A stretch of 64,000 nucleotides of DNA from Wenzhouxiangella sp. AB-CW3 (lineage in GTDB: Bacteria > Pseudomonadota > Gammaproteobacteria > Xanthomonadales > Wenzhouxiangellaceae), in assembly GCF_014725735.1 (NCBI RefSeq), contig NZ_CP061368.1, forward strand, positions 145,001 to 209,000. The letters run 5' to 3'. The position numbers and the translations under genes are program-made. How positions within the stretch are numbered: position 1 is the first letter of the stretch; every line of letters begins with the position of its first letter. Below the pieces are notes generated by a model. The model was not told where the DNA came from, did not search any database, and saw only the letters and a program-made list of their open reading frames with translations. Of this stretch, positions 10,521 to 19,319 are shown piece after piece.

Positions 10521-10917
10521 CCCCGTTGTCCTCCAGGTATTGGCCAATGGCTGCAAGCAGTTCGTCGGCAGGAATGTCCAGCTGGCGCGCTGCCATGACC
10601 AGCCTGCGAATCTCCGGCTCGATCCGCTTGAGCCGGAGTGCCGGCGATTCGGGTTGCAGACTGAGAGTGCGCACCCTCATGGGTTTGCCGCGCTGACGTT
10701 CGACGAGGCCTTCGGCTTCCATCAGGCTGTAGGCCTTTGAAACGGTCATCGGGTTGATCTGGTGATGCCGTGCGATGTCGCGCACCGATGGCAGCTCGTC
10801 ACCCTCCTGCAGCCGACCGGCACTGATCATCCATTGAATCTGATCGACAATCTGGCGATACAGAGGCACTCCCGAGGATGAATCGATCCTGAGCAGCAAG
10901 CGGCAGTTACCCGTCAC
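10513..10917 (-). CDS. GntR-family (YtrA-like) transcriptional regulator
   Basis: A 134-residue regulator with an N-terminal winged helix of GntR type (VPLYRQIVDQI, then LPSVRDIARHHQINPMTVSK around residues 43-62). Its short helical tail without an effector domain is characteristic of the YtrA subfamily, which usually controls a linked ABC transporter. The first gene of the gntR-ABC operon, it overlaps the ATPase gene by 8 bp. The apparent GTG start lies only 5 bp from a perfect palindrome, so the mRNA may be nearly leaderless or translation may begin a few codons later. The regulator reads intact although the transporter it would control looks broken. Confidence 0.85.
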   Translation of the reverse strand: MTGNCRLLLRIDSSSGVPLYRQIVDQIQWMISAGRLQEGDELPSVRDIARHHQINPMTVSKAYSLMEAEGLVERQRGKPMRVRTLSLQPESPALRLKRIEPEIRRLVMAARQLDIPADELLAAIGQYLEDNGDE

Positions 10918-10921
10918 AAAA

Positions 10922-10943
10922 GTGTATTATTCGTATAATACAC
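10922..10943 (-). promoter_or_regulatory. Palindromic operator upstream of gntR
   Basis: A perfect inverted repeat GTGTATTAT-N4-ATAATACAC sits directly upstream of the gntR start. It contains -10-like TATTAT/TATAAT sequence, so a dimeric repressor bound here would block initiation. Autoregulation through such a site is typical for YtrA-type GntR proteins. Confidence 0.7.
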
Positions 10944-10990
10944 ACTGACCCCAACAAGGGCAACCGGTCGCTTCCCCCGAGCCGACAGCG

Positions 10991-12046
10991 TCAGGTGCGC
11001 CGGCTTTCCCTGCGCACGGTTTCGACCAGGCAAGCAACGTTGTCCGGGTCGACCTGCGGGGTGATGCCGTGGCCGAGGTTGAAGATGTGTCCCGGACCTT
11101 CGCCGAAGCTGTCGAGTACACGCCGTGCCTCGCGCTCGATGACTTCCGGCGTGGTCAGCATCACGGCCGGGTCCAGATTGCCCTGCAGGGCCACCTGATC
11201 CCCGACCCGTGCGCGGGCGACGCTGAGGTCCATGGTCCAGTCCACCCCCAGAGCGGCACAGCCGGTTTCGGCCATGGCCTCCAAGTGCTGCCCGCATCCC
11301 TTGCCGAACAGAATCAGCGGTATGTGGGGGCAGTGCTGGTCGAGCTTCTCGACGATGCGCTGCTGAGAGGCCAGCGAGAATTCATGGTACAGCCGTGGCG
11401 AGAGCACTCCGCCCCAGGAGTCAAAGATCATCAGAGCATCGGCACCGGCCTCGACCTGGGCAATTAGATAGTCGGCGGTGGAATCGGCCAGATGATCGAG
11501 CAACCGGGTTGCCGCTGCCGGTTCGGCCAGCAGCAGCTTCTTGGCCAGCGCGTAATCCTTGCTGCTCTTGCCTTCAATCAGGTAGGTAGCGACCGTCCAG
11601 GGGCTGCCGGCAAAGCCGATCAGCGGGGTTGCCTCGGGCAGGGCGGCGCGAATCAGGCGGACCGCCTCCATCACGTACCCGGTGTCGTCGTTCGGATCAA
11701 TCCGGCCCAGGTTGTCAATATCGGCTACCGTCCGCACGGGTTTCTCGAAATACGGTCCTTCGCCCGGCGCGAAGCCCAGCCCGCGTCCCATGGCATGGGG
11801 AATGATCAGGATGTCCGAAAACAGGATGGACGCGTCGAAGCCGTAGCGCTCGATCGGCTGCAGCGTGACCTCGCAGGCCAGTTCCGGGGTGCCGGCCAGT
11901 TCCAGGAAACTGCCGGCACGCTCACGGGTGGCCAGGTATTCGGGCAGGTAACGCCCGGCCTGGCGCATCAGCCAGATCGGTGTGCGTTCGACTTCCTCGC
12001 GCCTGAGGGCGCGCATGAAAAGGCTGTCGTGGCGGGAAGCAGTCAT
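10991..12046 (-). CDS. hemE: Uroporphyrinogen decarboxylase
   Basis: A 351-residue enzyme converting uroporphyrinogen III to coproporphyrinogen III in haem biosynthesis. The N-terminal signature PIWLMRQAGRYLPEY and the second motif region GFAGSPWTVATYLIEG are both present, and the catalytic aspartate lies in FSDIL. The ATG at 12046 gives the usual N-terminus MTASRHDSLFMRAL. A longer in-frame start at 12085 would run into aroB. The gene overlaps aroB by 4 bp, so aroK, aroB and hemE form a minus-strand operon. Confidence 0.96.
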   Translation of the reverse strand: MTASRHDSLFMRALRREEVERTPIWLMRQAGRYLPEYLATRERAGSFLELAGTPELACEVTLQPIERYGFDASILFSDILIIPHAMGRGLGFAPGEGPYFEKPVRTVADIDNLGRIDPNDDTGYVMEAVRLIRAALPEATPLIGFAGSPWTVATYLIEGKSSKDYALAKKLLLAEPAAATRLLDHLADSTADYLIAQVEAGADALMIFDSWGGVLSPRLYHEFSLASQQRIVEKLDQHCPHIPLILFGKGCGQHLEAMAETGCAALGVDWTMDLSVARARVGDQVALQGNLDPAVMLTTPEVIEREARRVLDSFGEGPGHIFNLGHGITPQVDPDNVACLVETVRRESRRT

Positions 12047-13113
12047 GATTGATTGAGTACCTCGAGAATATCGTCGGCCGGGCAAGACCGAACCACGGCC
12101 CGACCTATGGACTCCAGCAGGATCAGCCGGATCTGGTCGGCCCGGTTCTTCTTGTCCAGGCGCATGAGCCGCAGCAGACTGCGGCGTTGAATGTCGTCCG
12201 GCAATCGCGTCGGCAGGCCGAACTGGTCGAGCAGCCGGGCAAGCCGGTCGGCCGTACCGATCTCGGTCATGCCCATCAGTTCACTCATCCGGGCAGCCAG
12301 CACCATGCCGATGGCCACGGCTTCGCCGTGCCGGTACTGACTGTAGTCGGTCACGGTTTCCAGCGCGTGACCAAAAGTGTGGCCGAAATTCAGGAGTGCG
12401 CGCTGGCCGGCCTCGCGCTCATCGGCCGCGACCACTTCGGCCTTGTTGCGAACCGACTGGTAAACCGATTCGGCCAGTAAATCGGGCAGGCGCGAGGACA
12501 GCGCATCGGCATTGCTTTCGAGCCAGGAAAACAGGTGCGGGTCCCGGATGGCACCGTACTTGACCACCTCGGCCATGCCGGCGCGATAGTCGCGATTGCC
12601 CAGGGTGCCCAGGGTATCGAGGTCGGCCACCACGGCGGCTGGCTGATGAAAGGCGCCGATCAGATTCTTGCCGGAACTGTGGTTGACACCGGTCTTGCCA
12701 CCCACCGAGGCATCAACCTGGGCGAGCAGGGTAGTCGGCATCTGCACGACACGAATACCGCGCATGTAACTGGCCGCGGCAAAGCCGGCCAGGTCGCCGA
12801 CCACGCCGCCGCCGAGCGCAATCACCGTCGCATCGCGCTGGGCACCCATCTCCACCAGCGCATCGATGACACGCGACCACTGCTCGATGGTCTTGAACGA
12901 CTCGCCCGGCGGCAGGATCAATTCGCGGTGCCGGCCGTATTCCCGCAACAAGGGCCGCATGCGCTCCAGGTGATGGCCGGCCACGGTTTCGTCGCTGACG
13001 ACCAGCACCCGGCCCTCCAGGTGGCGCTCCCAGATGCCGGACATGCTCAAAAGGCGCTGGCCCACGTAGACCGGGTAGTGGCCCGCGCCGTGCTCAACCT
13101 GAACAACCTTCAT
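12043..13113 (-). CDS. aroB: 3-dehydroquinate synthase
   Basis: A 356-residue enzyme of the shikimate pathway that cyclises DAHP to 3-dehydroquinate using NAD+ and a divalent metal. Family motifs include the nucleotide-binding GGGVVGDLAGF (about residues 101-111), the PTTLLAQVDASVGGKTGVNH segment, and the metal ligands in FGHTFGHALE. Length is typical. It overlaps aroK upstream (ATGA) and hemE downstream, in line with translational coupling. Confidence 0.97.
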   Translation of the reverse strand: MKVVQVEHGAGHYPVYVGQRLLSMSGIWERHLEGRVLVVSDETVAGHHLERMRPLLREYGRHRELILPPGESFKTIEQWSRVIDALVEMGAQRDATVIALGGGVVGDLAGFAAASYMRGIRVVQMPTTLLAQVDASVGGKTGVNHSSGKNLIGAFHQPAAVVADLDTLGTLGNRDYRAGMAEVVKYGAIRDPHLFSWLESNADALSSRLPDLLAESVYQSVRNKAEVVAADEREAGQRALLNFGHTFGHALETVTDYSQYRHGEAVAIGMVLAARMSELMGMTEIGTADRLARLLDQFGLPTRLPDDIQRRSLLRLMRLDKKNRADQIRLILLESIGRAVVRSCPADDILEVLNQS

Positions 13114-13640
13114 CCGATACCTTCCTCTTGTGCATGCCTGCGTATGGCTTTTTCCACCCGGGCCGCCATGGCCGGAGGGGGGATGTCGGCCGATACCACG
13201 ACCAGTTCCGCAGCCTCCCGGTAGACGGGGTTGCGCTCCTGGGCCAGATCGCGCAACCGGCGCTTGCGATCGGGAGCTTGCAGCAGGGGGCGCTGCTTGT
13301 CGCGTTCGAGCCGACGAAGCTGCTGATCAACGGTCGTTTCCAGGTAAACCACCAGGCCGCGTTCGCGCAGTAGCCGCCGGTTGTCCGGATTCAGTACGCT
13401 GCCGCCCCCGGTGGCCAGCACAATATTGTCACGCTGGCTGAGTTCATCGAGCAGGCGGCTTTCGCGTTCACGAAACCCGGCTTCGCCCTCGATCTCGAAA
13501 ATCACCGCCACCTCGACTCCGCAGCGTGCCTGAATTTCATGGTCCAGATCACAGAACGTCATCCCGAAACGCCGTGCCAGGTGACGACCCACGGTGGTTT
13601 TGCCCGAACCCATCGGGCCGATCAGGAAGATGCGGTTCAT
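13110..13640 (-). CDS. aroK: Shikimate kinase
   Basis: A 176-residue P-loop kinase that phosphorylates shikimate at the 3-hydroxyl. Walker A is GPMGSGKTTVGR (residues 8-19), the shikimate-binding DLDHEI and GGGS motifs are present, and the lid carries the conserved Arg in RPLL. It is the first gene of the aroK-aroB-hemE operon. The 258-bp gap to the divergent thiI gene shows no further gene. Confidence 0.96.
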   Translation of the reverse strand: MNRIFLIGPMGSGKTTVGRHLARRFGMTFCDLDHEIQARCGVEVAVIFEIEGEAGFRERESRLLDELSQRDNIVLATGGGSVLNPDNRRLLRERGLVVYLETTVDQQLRRLERDKQRPLLQAPDRKRRLRDLAQERNPVYREAAELVVVSADIPPPAMAARVEKAIRRHAQEEGIG

Positions 13641-13898
13641 CGTCGCCGATCCCCCTCAGCTGGCGGCCGCGGTCGGGCAGTTATTGGACCGGTCCGGTCC
13701 GGGTCCGGCGATGAAACGCATCGGGCCAGCAAGCTTGGCGATCATGCAACGCGATCAGGGCTTCTTTCCAGTGCGCAATGCTACCACGCGCCCATCGGGA
13801 CGGGATGCCCTGAATCCTCCGCCGGCCCGACGCCTTGACCCTGCCGACATTAGTTCCCATGATGGGGGATTGCCCAGATCCAGTGTGCCTTCAGGCGG

Positions 13899-15404
13899 AT
13901 GCAGCACGAAATCCCGCAAACCATACTTTCACTGAGCCTGTCCGGCGAGGTATCGACCAAGTCTTCCGTGACGCGGCGCAGTTTCCACCGCCGCTTGCGG
14001 GCCAACCTGCGTGCCGCGCTGGATCGCAACGATCTCGGCGGGCGGATTATCGACCGCCGGGACCGAATCGATATCGAGCAGGCCCGACCCGGTGCCGCTG
14101 AAGTGCTCAGCCGGGTCTTCGGCATACAGTCGGTGCGTGTTGCATACCGGGTCGAGGATGGTCGGCTGGAGACCGCCGCCGAACAGGTCCACCGCCTGTT
14201 TTCCCAACAGGTATCCGGTGGATGCCGCTTTGCCATCCGCCCGCGCCGGGTCGGGCATCCGGCCCCGGGCATGCCGGGGACCAACGCTGCCGCCCGTGTG
14301 CTCGGACAGGTACTGGTCGATGCCGGCGGGCAGGTCGATCTTGACCAGCCGGAACTGCGGGTGCATGTGGAAATTCGAAACGATGGCCTGCTGCTGTTCG
14401 ACGAGCCGCTGCCGGCCAGTGGTGGCTTGCCGCTGGGTACGGGCGGTCGCGGACTGGCACTGATATCCGGCGGCTTCGACTCGGCAGTGGCTGCCTGGCG
14501 CATGCTGCTGCGCGGCATGGATCTGGATTTCGTCGTGTTCAGCCTGGCCGGCTGGCCACAGGAACGCTCGGTGCGTCAAGTGCTCGAGGTCCTTGATGAG
14601 CGCTGGATGGCCGGCTCGGAATCCCGCCTGCACGTGGTCGATTTCCGGCCGGTGGTCGCGCGCATGCGTCAGCAGGTTCATGGCAGCTACTGGCAGGTGC
14701 TCCTCAAGCGCATGATGATGCATGCCGCCGACCGCATCGCCCACGACACCCGGGCTGAAGCACTGATCACCGGCGAAGTCATCGGTCAGGTTTCTTCACA
14801 AACGCTGGCCAACCTGCGGTCGATTGAAGCCCATGTTCGCACCCCCGTGCTCAGGCCGCTGGTGGGCCTGAACAAGGAAGAAATCATTGCCGCGGCCCGG
14901 CAGATCGGCACCTACGAAACCTGTGCCCGCAATATCGAATTCTGTGCCCTGGATGGCGGCAAGCCGATCACCAGCTGCCGCCCCGCACGCCTGGACCGGC
15001 AGGAAGCACGGATCGGCAAGCAACTGGCCGAAACCCTGGCTGCAGAACGCCGGACCCTCCGGCGCGAGGACTTCGCGCCGGTCGAGCCGCAAGAGACGGT
15101 CGAAGTCGACCAGGTGCCCGATGGCGCAGCCGTCATCGACCTGTGCCGTGAGGCCGACTTCCTGAAAGCATCCTGGCCCGGCGCCATTCACCTCGACTTC
15201 GACCGAGCCATGGAATTTGCCGGCAACCTGCCGGCCGACCGCTCTTACTTGCTGGTCTGCGAATTCGGACTGAAAAGCGCCTTTCTGGCCGAACGCATGC
15301 GCCGGATGGGATATCGCGCCTGGAGTTTCAGCGGCGGCGCGCGCGAACTGTCGAGGCATCGTCCCCATCGTGATGCAGGCGCAGTCGAGCCAGGAACACA
15401 TTAG
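13899..15404 (+). CDS. thiI: tRNA 4-thiouridine sulfurtransferase with rhodanese domain
   Basis: A 501-residue ThiI that makes 4-thiouridine at tRNA position 8 and can feed sulfur to thiamine thiazole synthesis. In order it has an N-terminal ferredoxin-like and THUMP region (about residues 5-175), the PP-loop SGGFDSAV (190-197) and a C-terminal rhodanese domain (about 390-485). The persulfide cysteine is in LLVCEFGLKS (Cys about 454). The partner cysteine for the E. coli-type disulfide cycle is probable in the segment ARNIEFCALDGGKPITSC. The N-terminus is slightly divergent from typical ThiI but complete. Confidence 0.94.
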   Translation: MQHEIPQTILSLSLSGEVSTKSSVTRRSFHRRLRANLRAALDRNDLGGRIIDRRDRIDIEQARPGAAEVLSRVFGIQSVRVAYRVEDGRLETAAEQVHRLFSQQVSGGCRFAIRPRRVGHPAPGMPGTNAAARVLGQVLVDAGGQVDLDQPELRVHVEIRNDGLLLFDEPLPASGGLPLGTGGRGLALISGGFDSAVAAWRMLLRGMDLDFVVFSLAGWPQERSVRQVLEVLDERWMAGSESRLHVVDFRPVVARMRQQVHGSYWQVLLKRMMMHAADRIAHDTRAEALITGEVIGQVSSQTLANLRSIEAHVRTPVLRPLVGLNKEEIIAAARQIGTYETCARNIEFCALDGGKPITSCRPARLDRQEARIGKQLAETLAAERRTLRREDFAPVEPQETVEVDQVPDGAAVIDLCREADFLKASWPGAIHLDFDRAMEFAGNLPADRSYLLVCEFGLKSAFLAERMRRMGYRAWSFSGGARELSRHRPHRDAGAVEPGTH

Positions 15405-15427
15405 GCGGCTGTGATCCATCGACCAGA

Positions 15428-15838
15428 TCACCCGGAGCTGATCGGCCCCCCGATGGACCAGACATACCCGAAGGGGTCGCGCAACTGGCCGTAGCGCATG
15501 CCCCAGAACTGGTCTTCCAGCGCCATGACTTCCTCGGCCCCGGCGTCGATGGCCTGCTGCCAGGCAGCGTCGGCATCGGCCACATCGAGATGAAACGTGC
15601 AACTGGCCGATTCCAGCCTTTTCGGAGACACGGCGCCGGCGCAGCCCTCGAACTCCGGGAACTCGTCGTGCAGGAACAGCCGGCCCTCGCCCATGCTGAG
15701 GGCGGCATGCATGTAACGCTTGCCGTCCTCGGCAACGTGTTTGTCGATCAGTTCGGCGCCGAAGGCGCGGTGATAGAAATCGACCGCGGCCTGGCCGTCA
15801 TTGACGATCAGGTGCGGAGTCGGTGCGGACATGGACAT
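15428..15838 (-). CDS. VOC-family (glyoxalase/PhnB-like) protein
   Basis: A 136-residue protein of the vicinal oxygen chelate superfamily, resembling PhnB/YdcR-type proteins. The N-terminus PHLIVNDGQAAVDFYHRAFGAE and the C-terminus PFGYVWSIGGP are characteristic of the fold. The ATG at 15838 has a strong Shine-Dalgarno (GGAGGAAG, spacing 5), which decides the start over an in-frame ATG further upstream. It is the last gene of a minus-strand cluster led by an ECF sigma factor. Members of such clusters have no established biochemical substrate. Confidence 0.82.
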   Translation of the reverse strand: MSMSAPTPHLIVNDGQAAVDFYHRAFGAELIDKHVAEDGKRYMHAALSMGEGRLFLHDEFPEFEGCAGAVSPKRLESASCTFHLDVADADAAWQQAIDAGAEEVMALEDQFWGMRYGQLRDPFGYVWSIGGPISSG

Positions 15839-15879
15839 ACTGTCTTCCTCCATTGAATCCAATGGTTTTCCTGATAAGT

Positions 15880-16636
15880 TCAGTCGCCACGGGCGGCCGC
15901 TTCGAGTGCGGCAATATCGATCTTCTTCATCGTTATTAACCCGGCACGAATGTAGATCACATTCAGGGCTTCAATCAGGGCCCGAATCAAGGCGTCGCTC
16001 GCCGCCAAGGGTGATCCCCTTGGCAAGAGCGAGAACGCAGAGTCGGGCCCTGATTGAAGCCCCTAACTATCTGATTCTAAAAAGTCAGGCCGCAGTGTGC
16101 GCTTCGGCAGACTGCGTTATCGAAACTTGCTGTAGGAGTGCTACAGCGGCGTTTCGCTGCCTTGCTGCCGAAGCGCACACTGCGGCTGAATGCGATCTAC
16201 ATTCGTGCCGGGTTAATAGCATCGCCTGCATGACCCGCGTGGCTTTGGACCGGTCGGGATCGGCCAGCAGGGCTGGAAGCTGCACCGGTATGATTTGCCA
16301 GGACAGCCCGAAGCGGTCCTTCAGCCAGCCACACTGACGAGCGGATTCGTCGCCCCCGTCGCCGAGACGTTCCCAGTAGTAGTCGACTTCTTCCTGCGTC
16401 TCGCACATGACCTGGGTGGAGACCGCCTCGCTGAAGTTGAATTGCGGGCCGCCATTTAGAGCGACAAACGGGCGCCCGTCGAGGCAGAAAACCACCGTCA
16501 GCGGCGGACTGCCGGCCGGGGCATCGGGCGCGGGATTTCGCTCGAGGATGGTCGAATTGGGAAACGTCGACACGTAGAATTCGGCCGCCTCTTCGGCCTG
16601 GCCGTCGAACCACAGGCAGGTAATCAGTCCTTTCAT
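15880..16636 (-). pseudogene. VOC/3-demethylubiquinone-methyltransferase-like gene, interrupted near its 3' end
   Basis: The first 140 codons encode a PhnB-like VOC protein (KGLITCLWFDGQAEEAAEFY at the start, SWQIIPVQLP near the end). After ATRVMQAML the reading frame enters a 281-bp inverted-repeat insertion and terminates inside it at 16085. The missing C-terminus survives on the far side: 15880-15933 reads as TMKKIDIAALEAAARGD followed by TGA, matching the conserved end of this family. Removing the insertion and one TA copy restores a continuous frame. The truncated protein loses about 17 residues and gains about 44 foreign ones, so it may keep partial function. Its start overlaps the upstream DGPF gene. 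Confidence 0.85.
15936..16216. mobile_element. 281-bp MITE-like inverted-repeat element with TA duplication
   Basis: The element has 31-bp terminal inverted repeats with one mismatch (15936-15966 and 16186-16216), starting TTAACCCGGCACGAATG. It is flanked by TA on both sides (15934-15935 and 16217-16218). It carries no gene. Between the ends are two large hairpins: perfect 20-bp arms at 15966-15985/16043-16062, and perfect 22-bp arms at 16089-16110/16165-16186, each with smaller nested stems. The TA target duplication is typical of IS630/Tc1-mariner-mobilised elements. No matching transposase is in the window. Confidence 0.85.
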
Positions 16637-17052
16637 GTCACTTTTCCTTCCGCTTCCATCCTGCGGAAGCGCTCCACTCCGTCGCTGGGCTCGAAATCGT
16701 CCAGCTCGAAGACCTGCCGCACCTCGATCTCGCAGGCATTGCCCTCGCCGGCAGGATTGGGGAAACGCCGCGCCCAGGCGACGGCTTCCTCGCGCGAATC
16801 GACCTGGATCATGGTGAACCCGGCGATCAGTTCGCGTGTCTCGGCAAAAGGTCCGTCGATCAACTGACGCTCCTCGCCATCGTAGCGTACCCGAAATCCT
16901 TTCGATGTCGGCTGGAGGCCATCGGCGGCCAACAGCACGCCGGCCTCGGCCAGCTCTTCGTGGTAATCGGCCATGGCGGCGATGTCTTCTGCTCGCGGCA
17001 TCTCGCCGGCCTCAATGCGTTCGTCGCCCTTGACGATGATCATGAATCTCAT
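16633..17052 (-). CDS. YCII/DGPF-domain protein
   Basis: A 139-residue protein of the YCII-related DGPF family, carrying the name-giving DGPFAETRE motif (about residues 65-73) and the RFMIIVKGDE start. The ATG at 17052 is preceded by AAGGAG at good spacing, and a longer in-frame start is unlikely. It overlaps the VOC gene downstream and follows the SnoaL-like gene. DGPF proteins are the regular genomic companions of ECF42 sigma factors. Their biochemical role is unknown, although the fold resembles small dimeric enzymes of the YCII type. Confidence 0.85.
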   Translation of the reverse strand: MRFMIIVKGDERIEAGEMPRAEDIAAMADYHEELAEAGVLLAADGLQPTSKGFRVRYDGEERQLIDGPFAETRELIAGFTMIQVDSREEAVAWARRFPNPAGEGNACEIEVRQVFELDDFEPSDGVERFRRMEAEGKVT

Positions 17053-17089
17053 GGTGTACTCCTTACCAGTCTGCTGATTAGTGACCGCA

Positions 17090-17458
17090 TTAGTACTTGT
17101 CGTTGCCGTTGATTTCCACAACATAGGCGGTCAGTTCGGCCACCTTGCCCGAAGCGAGCCGGTAGATATCGCAGAAGGCATACACCCGGCGCCGGCCCTG
17201 TTCGTCGGTCATGGAGATCTCGCCATGGGCCGCGGCACGTTCGCCCTCGACGATGATGCTGGCAATGTCCAGCGCCATGTCGGCGCCGCCACTCCCCATC
17301 TCTTTGAGAAAGCCCTTGAAATCGGCCTTGCCAGAGACTGTTCTGCCGCCGGCCATGGAAAAGCGGAAGTCATCGGTGACGTTGTCGAGTATGGCTTGCG
17401 CGTCGGGGCGCACCCAGTACTCGTTGAATTCCCGCAGAAAGGTCCTGATGTCGTTCAT
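17090..17458 (-). CDS. SnoaL-like (NTF2-fold) protein
   Basis: A 122-residue protein with the short helix-rich N-terminus and curved beta-sheet pattern of the SnoaL/NTF2-like superfamily (LREFNEYWVRPDAQAILDNV, then FRFSMAGG and a C-terminal VAELTAYVVEING). The ATG at 17458 is chosen because it follows a GGAG at reasonable distance and begins the conserved region. It sits inside the ECF42 cluster between the sigma factor and the second DGPF gene. The family contains isomerases, cyclases and non-catalytic binding proteins, so no activity is assigned. Confidence 0.75.
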   Translation of the reverse strand: MNDIRTFLREFNEYWVRPDAQAILDNVTDDFRFSMAGGRTVSGKADFKGFLKEMGSGGADMALDIASIIVEGERAAAHGEISMTDEQGRRRVYAFCDIYRLASGKVAELTAYVVEINGNDKY

Positions 17459-17559
17459 CGGTGGCTCCGTCGGTCTATTGAAATGGTTGTTGGATTTCAG
17501 TCTTGAATCGGCATGTACTGTCTTGTCGAACGGCGCCGGCGCCAATCGACACCTCCGAT

Positions 17560-18828
17560 TCAATCAGATTCGAGCCCGGACTCCAGTTCGTCGAGGCGGC
17601 GCTTGAGAAAACGGCGCTCGGTCTCCTGGGAGGCCAGCGACAGCGCGCGCTCGAATCCGCGGCGCGCCTCGTCGTGCCGGCCCAGGCGCTGGCAAAGGTC
17701 GGCGCGGGCGGCATGGGCCAGATGAAACTGCTCAAGCTCTCCGCTGCCGAGCAGGGCATCGACCAGCTCCAGCCCGGCCGCCGGCCCCTCGGCCATGGAC
17801 AGGGCCACTGCCCGGTTGAGCGTAACCACGGGCGAGGGCTGGATGCGTTCGAGCAATTGGTACAGCGCCAGGATTTCCTGCCAGTCGGTGTCCCCCGGCG
17901 TTATGGCGCGGGCATGGACCGCGGCGATGGCCGCCTGCACGGAGTAGGGGCCGATGCGACCGGAACGCCAGGCCTGCTCGACCAATGCCAGCCCCTCGTC
18001 GATCATCGGCCGGTCCCACAGATCACGATCCTGGTCTTCCAGACGTACCAGTTCGCCGGCCGCATCGGTGCGGGCGCGCCGGCGCGAATGCTGCAGCAGC
18101 ATCAGCGCGAGCAGACCGCGCACTTCGCTGTCGGGCAGCAATTCCAGCAACAGGCGGCAAAGGCGGACCGCCTCGGAGGCGAGATCGCCCCTCAAAAGGG
18201 TTTCACCGGCACTGGCCGCGTAGCCTTCGTTGAAGACCAGGTAGACCACCTGCAGCACGGCATCGAGCCGCGAGGGCAGTTCGGGTCGCGACGGCACTTC
18301 GTAGGGTATTCCGGCATCGCGGATCTTGCGCTTGGCGCGCACGATGCGCTGGGCCATGGTGGCCGGGCGGGTGAGAAAGGCTCGCGCGACTTCCTCGGTG
18401 GTCAGGCCGCAGACCTCGCGCAGGGTCAGCGCCACGCGTGCTTCCTTCGCCAGCGCCGGATGACAGCAGGTAAAGATCAGGCGCAGGCGATCATCGGGCA
18501 GGTCCATCGTCTCGATGCCGGGGTCGGGTTCGGCCGGCGCGACCGCCCCCGGGTTCTGCCCGAGCAACTCGTCATGGCGCCGGCTGCGGCGCATGCGATC
18601 GATGGCCTTGAAACGCCCGGTCGAGACCAGCCAGGCGCGCGGATTGTCCGGCAGCCCCACTTCGCCCCATTGCACAAGTGCGGCGGCAAATGCCTCCTGC
18701 AGCGCCTCCTCGGCGCGCTCGAAATCACCCAGCAGGCGGATCAGACTGGCGAGAACGCGGCGCGACTCGGCGCGGTAGATCGCCTCCACCGCGGCCTCGA
18801 CGCCTTCGGCACGGGGCTGGCCGCTCAT
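17560..18828 (-). CDS. ECF42-type RNA polymerase sigma factor with C-terminal extension
   Basis: A 422-residue sigma-70 family protein. The region 2-like part (residues about 10-80, [17 protein letters not shown] and [20 protein letters not shown]) and region 4 ([12 protein letters not shown] through [20 protein letters not shown]) are followed by about 230 helical residues. This long helical/TPR-like C-terminus and the neighbouring DGPF genes mark the ECF42 group. The extension is reported to be needed for activity in that group, in place of a classical anti-sigma factor; none is encoded here. It probably drives its own cluster, but no promoter motif was identified. Confidence 0.88.
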   Translation of the reverse strand: MSGQPRAEGVEAAVEAIYRAESRRVLASLIRLLGDFERAEEALQEAFAAALVQWGEVGLPDNPRAWLVSTGRFKAIDRMRRSRRHDELLGQNPGAVAPAEPDPGIETMDLPDDRLRLIFTCCHPALAKEARVALTLREVCGLTTEEVARAFLTRPATMAQRIVRAKRKIRDAGIPYEVPSRPELPSRLDAVLQVVYLVFNEGYAASAGETLLRGDLASEAVRLCRLLLELLPDSEVRGLLALMLLQHSRRRARTDAAGELVRLEDQDRDLWDRPMIDEGLALVEQAWRSGRIGPYSVQAAIAAVHARAITPGDTDWQEILALYQLLERIQPSPVVTLNRAVALSMAEGPAAGLELVDALLGSGELEQFHLAHAARADLCQRLGRHDEARRGFERALSLASQETERRFLKRRLDELESGLESD

Positions 18829-18837
18829 GTTCGGTAA

Positions 18838-19182
18838 TCAGGTGTCCAGCTCGCGCACCGGCCGGACCTCGATGGATCCGACCCGCGCCGGCGGGATCTG
18901 CTGGGCAAAGCGGATGGCCTCGTTGAGGTCCCTGGCCTCGACAAGATAGAAACCGGCCAGTTGCTCGCGGGTCTCGGCAAACGGCCCGTCGGTGATCGAC
19001 ACCTCGCCGGCGCGTACCCGCACCGTGGTGGCCGCTGCAACCGGTTGCAGCGCCTGCCCCCCGACCATGCGGCCGGCTTCGAGCTGGCGTTGGGAAAAAG
19101 CGTGGCACTCGGCATCCTCGGGACTGTCGGGCAGCCCGTGCAGATCCTGCTCGTCGGCATACACCAGGCAGACGTACTTCAT
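18838..19182 (-). CDS. YCII/DGPF-domain protein
   Basis: A 114-residue DGPF-family protein with TDGPFAETREQLAGFYLVEA around residues 65-83 and MKYVCLVYADEQDL at the start. It is the first gene of the ECF42 cluster and ends 9 bp before the sigma factor start. This DGPF-sigma arrangement is the commonest layout around ECF42 factors. Function is unknown. Confidence 0.85.
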   Translation of the reverse strand: MKYVCLVYADEQDLHGLPDSPEDAECHAFSQRQLEAGRMVGGQALQPVAAATTVRVRAGEVSITDGPFAETREQLAGFYLVEARDLNEAIRFAQQIPPARVGSIEVRPVRELDT

Positions 19183-19319
19183 CGCGCACTCCTCAGGTTG
19201 GCGTCACACTGAATGGTCGTGTGGCCGGTGCCGGATTCGACAGGCCGGTCCGATACCGAACACAAAGCATCCGCCCCGCGAGCGGCGGGGTCAAGTCATG
19301 GCGAAAGCAAAGGGGTCGA

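Noticed and set aside
8676-10556. A single 626-residue ABC fusion protein in one continuous frame
   Set aside because: The middle third of that frame reads as low-complexity nonsense, while a different frame encodes membrane helices. Lesions explain it better than a genuine fusion.
15936-16216. A full insertion sequence
   Set aside because: It is only 281 bp, with no transposase gene. It is a non-autonomous element.
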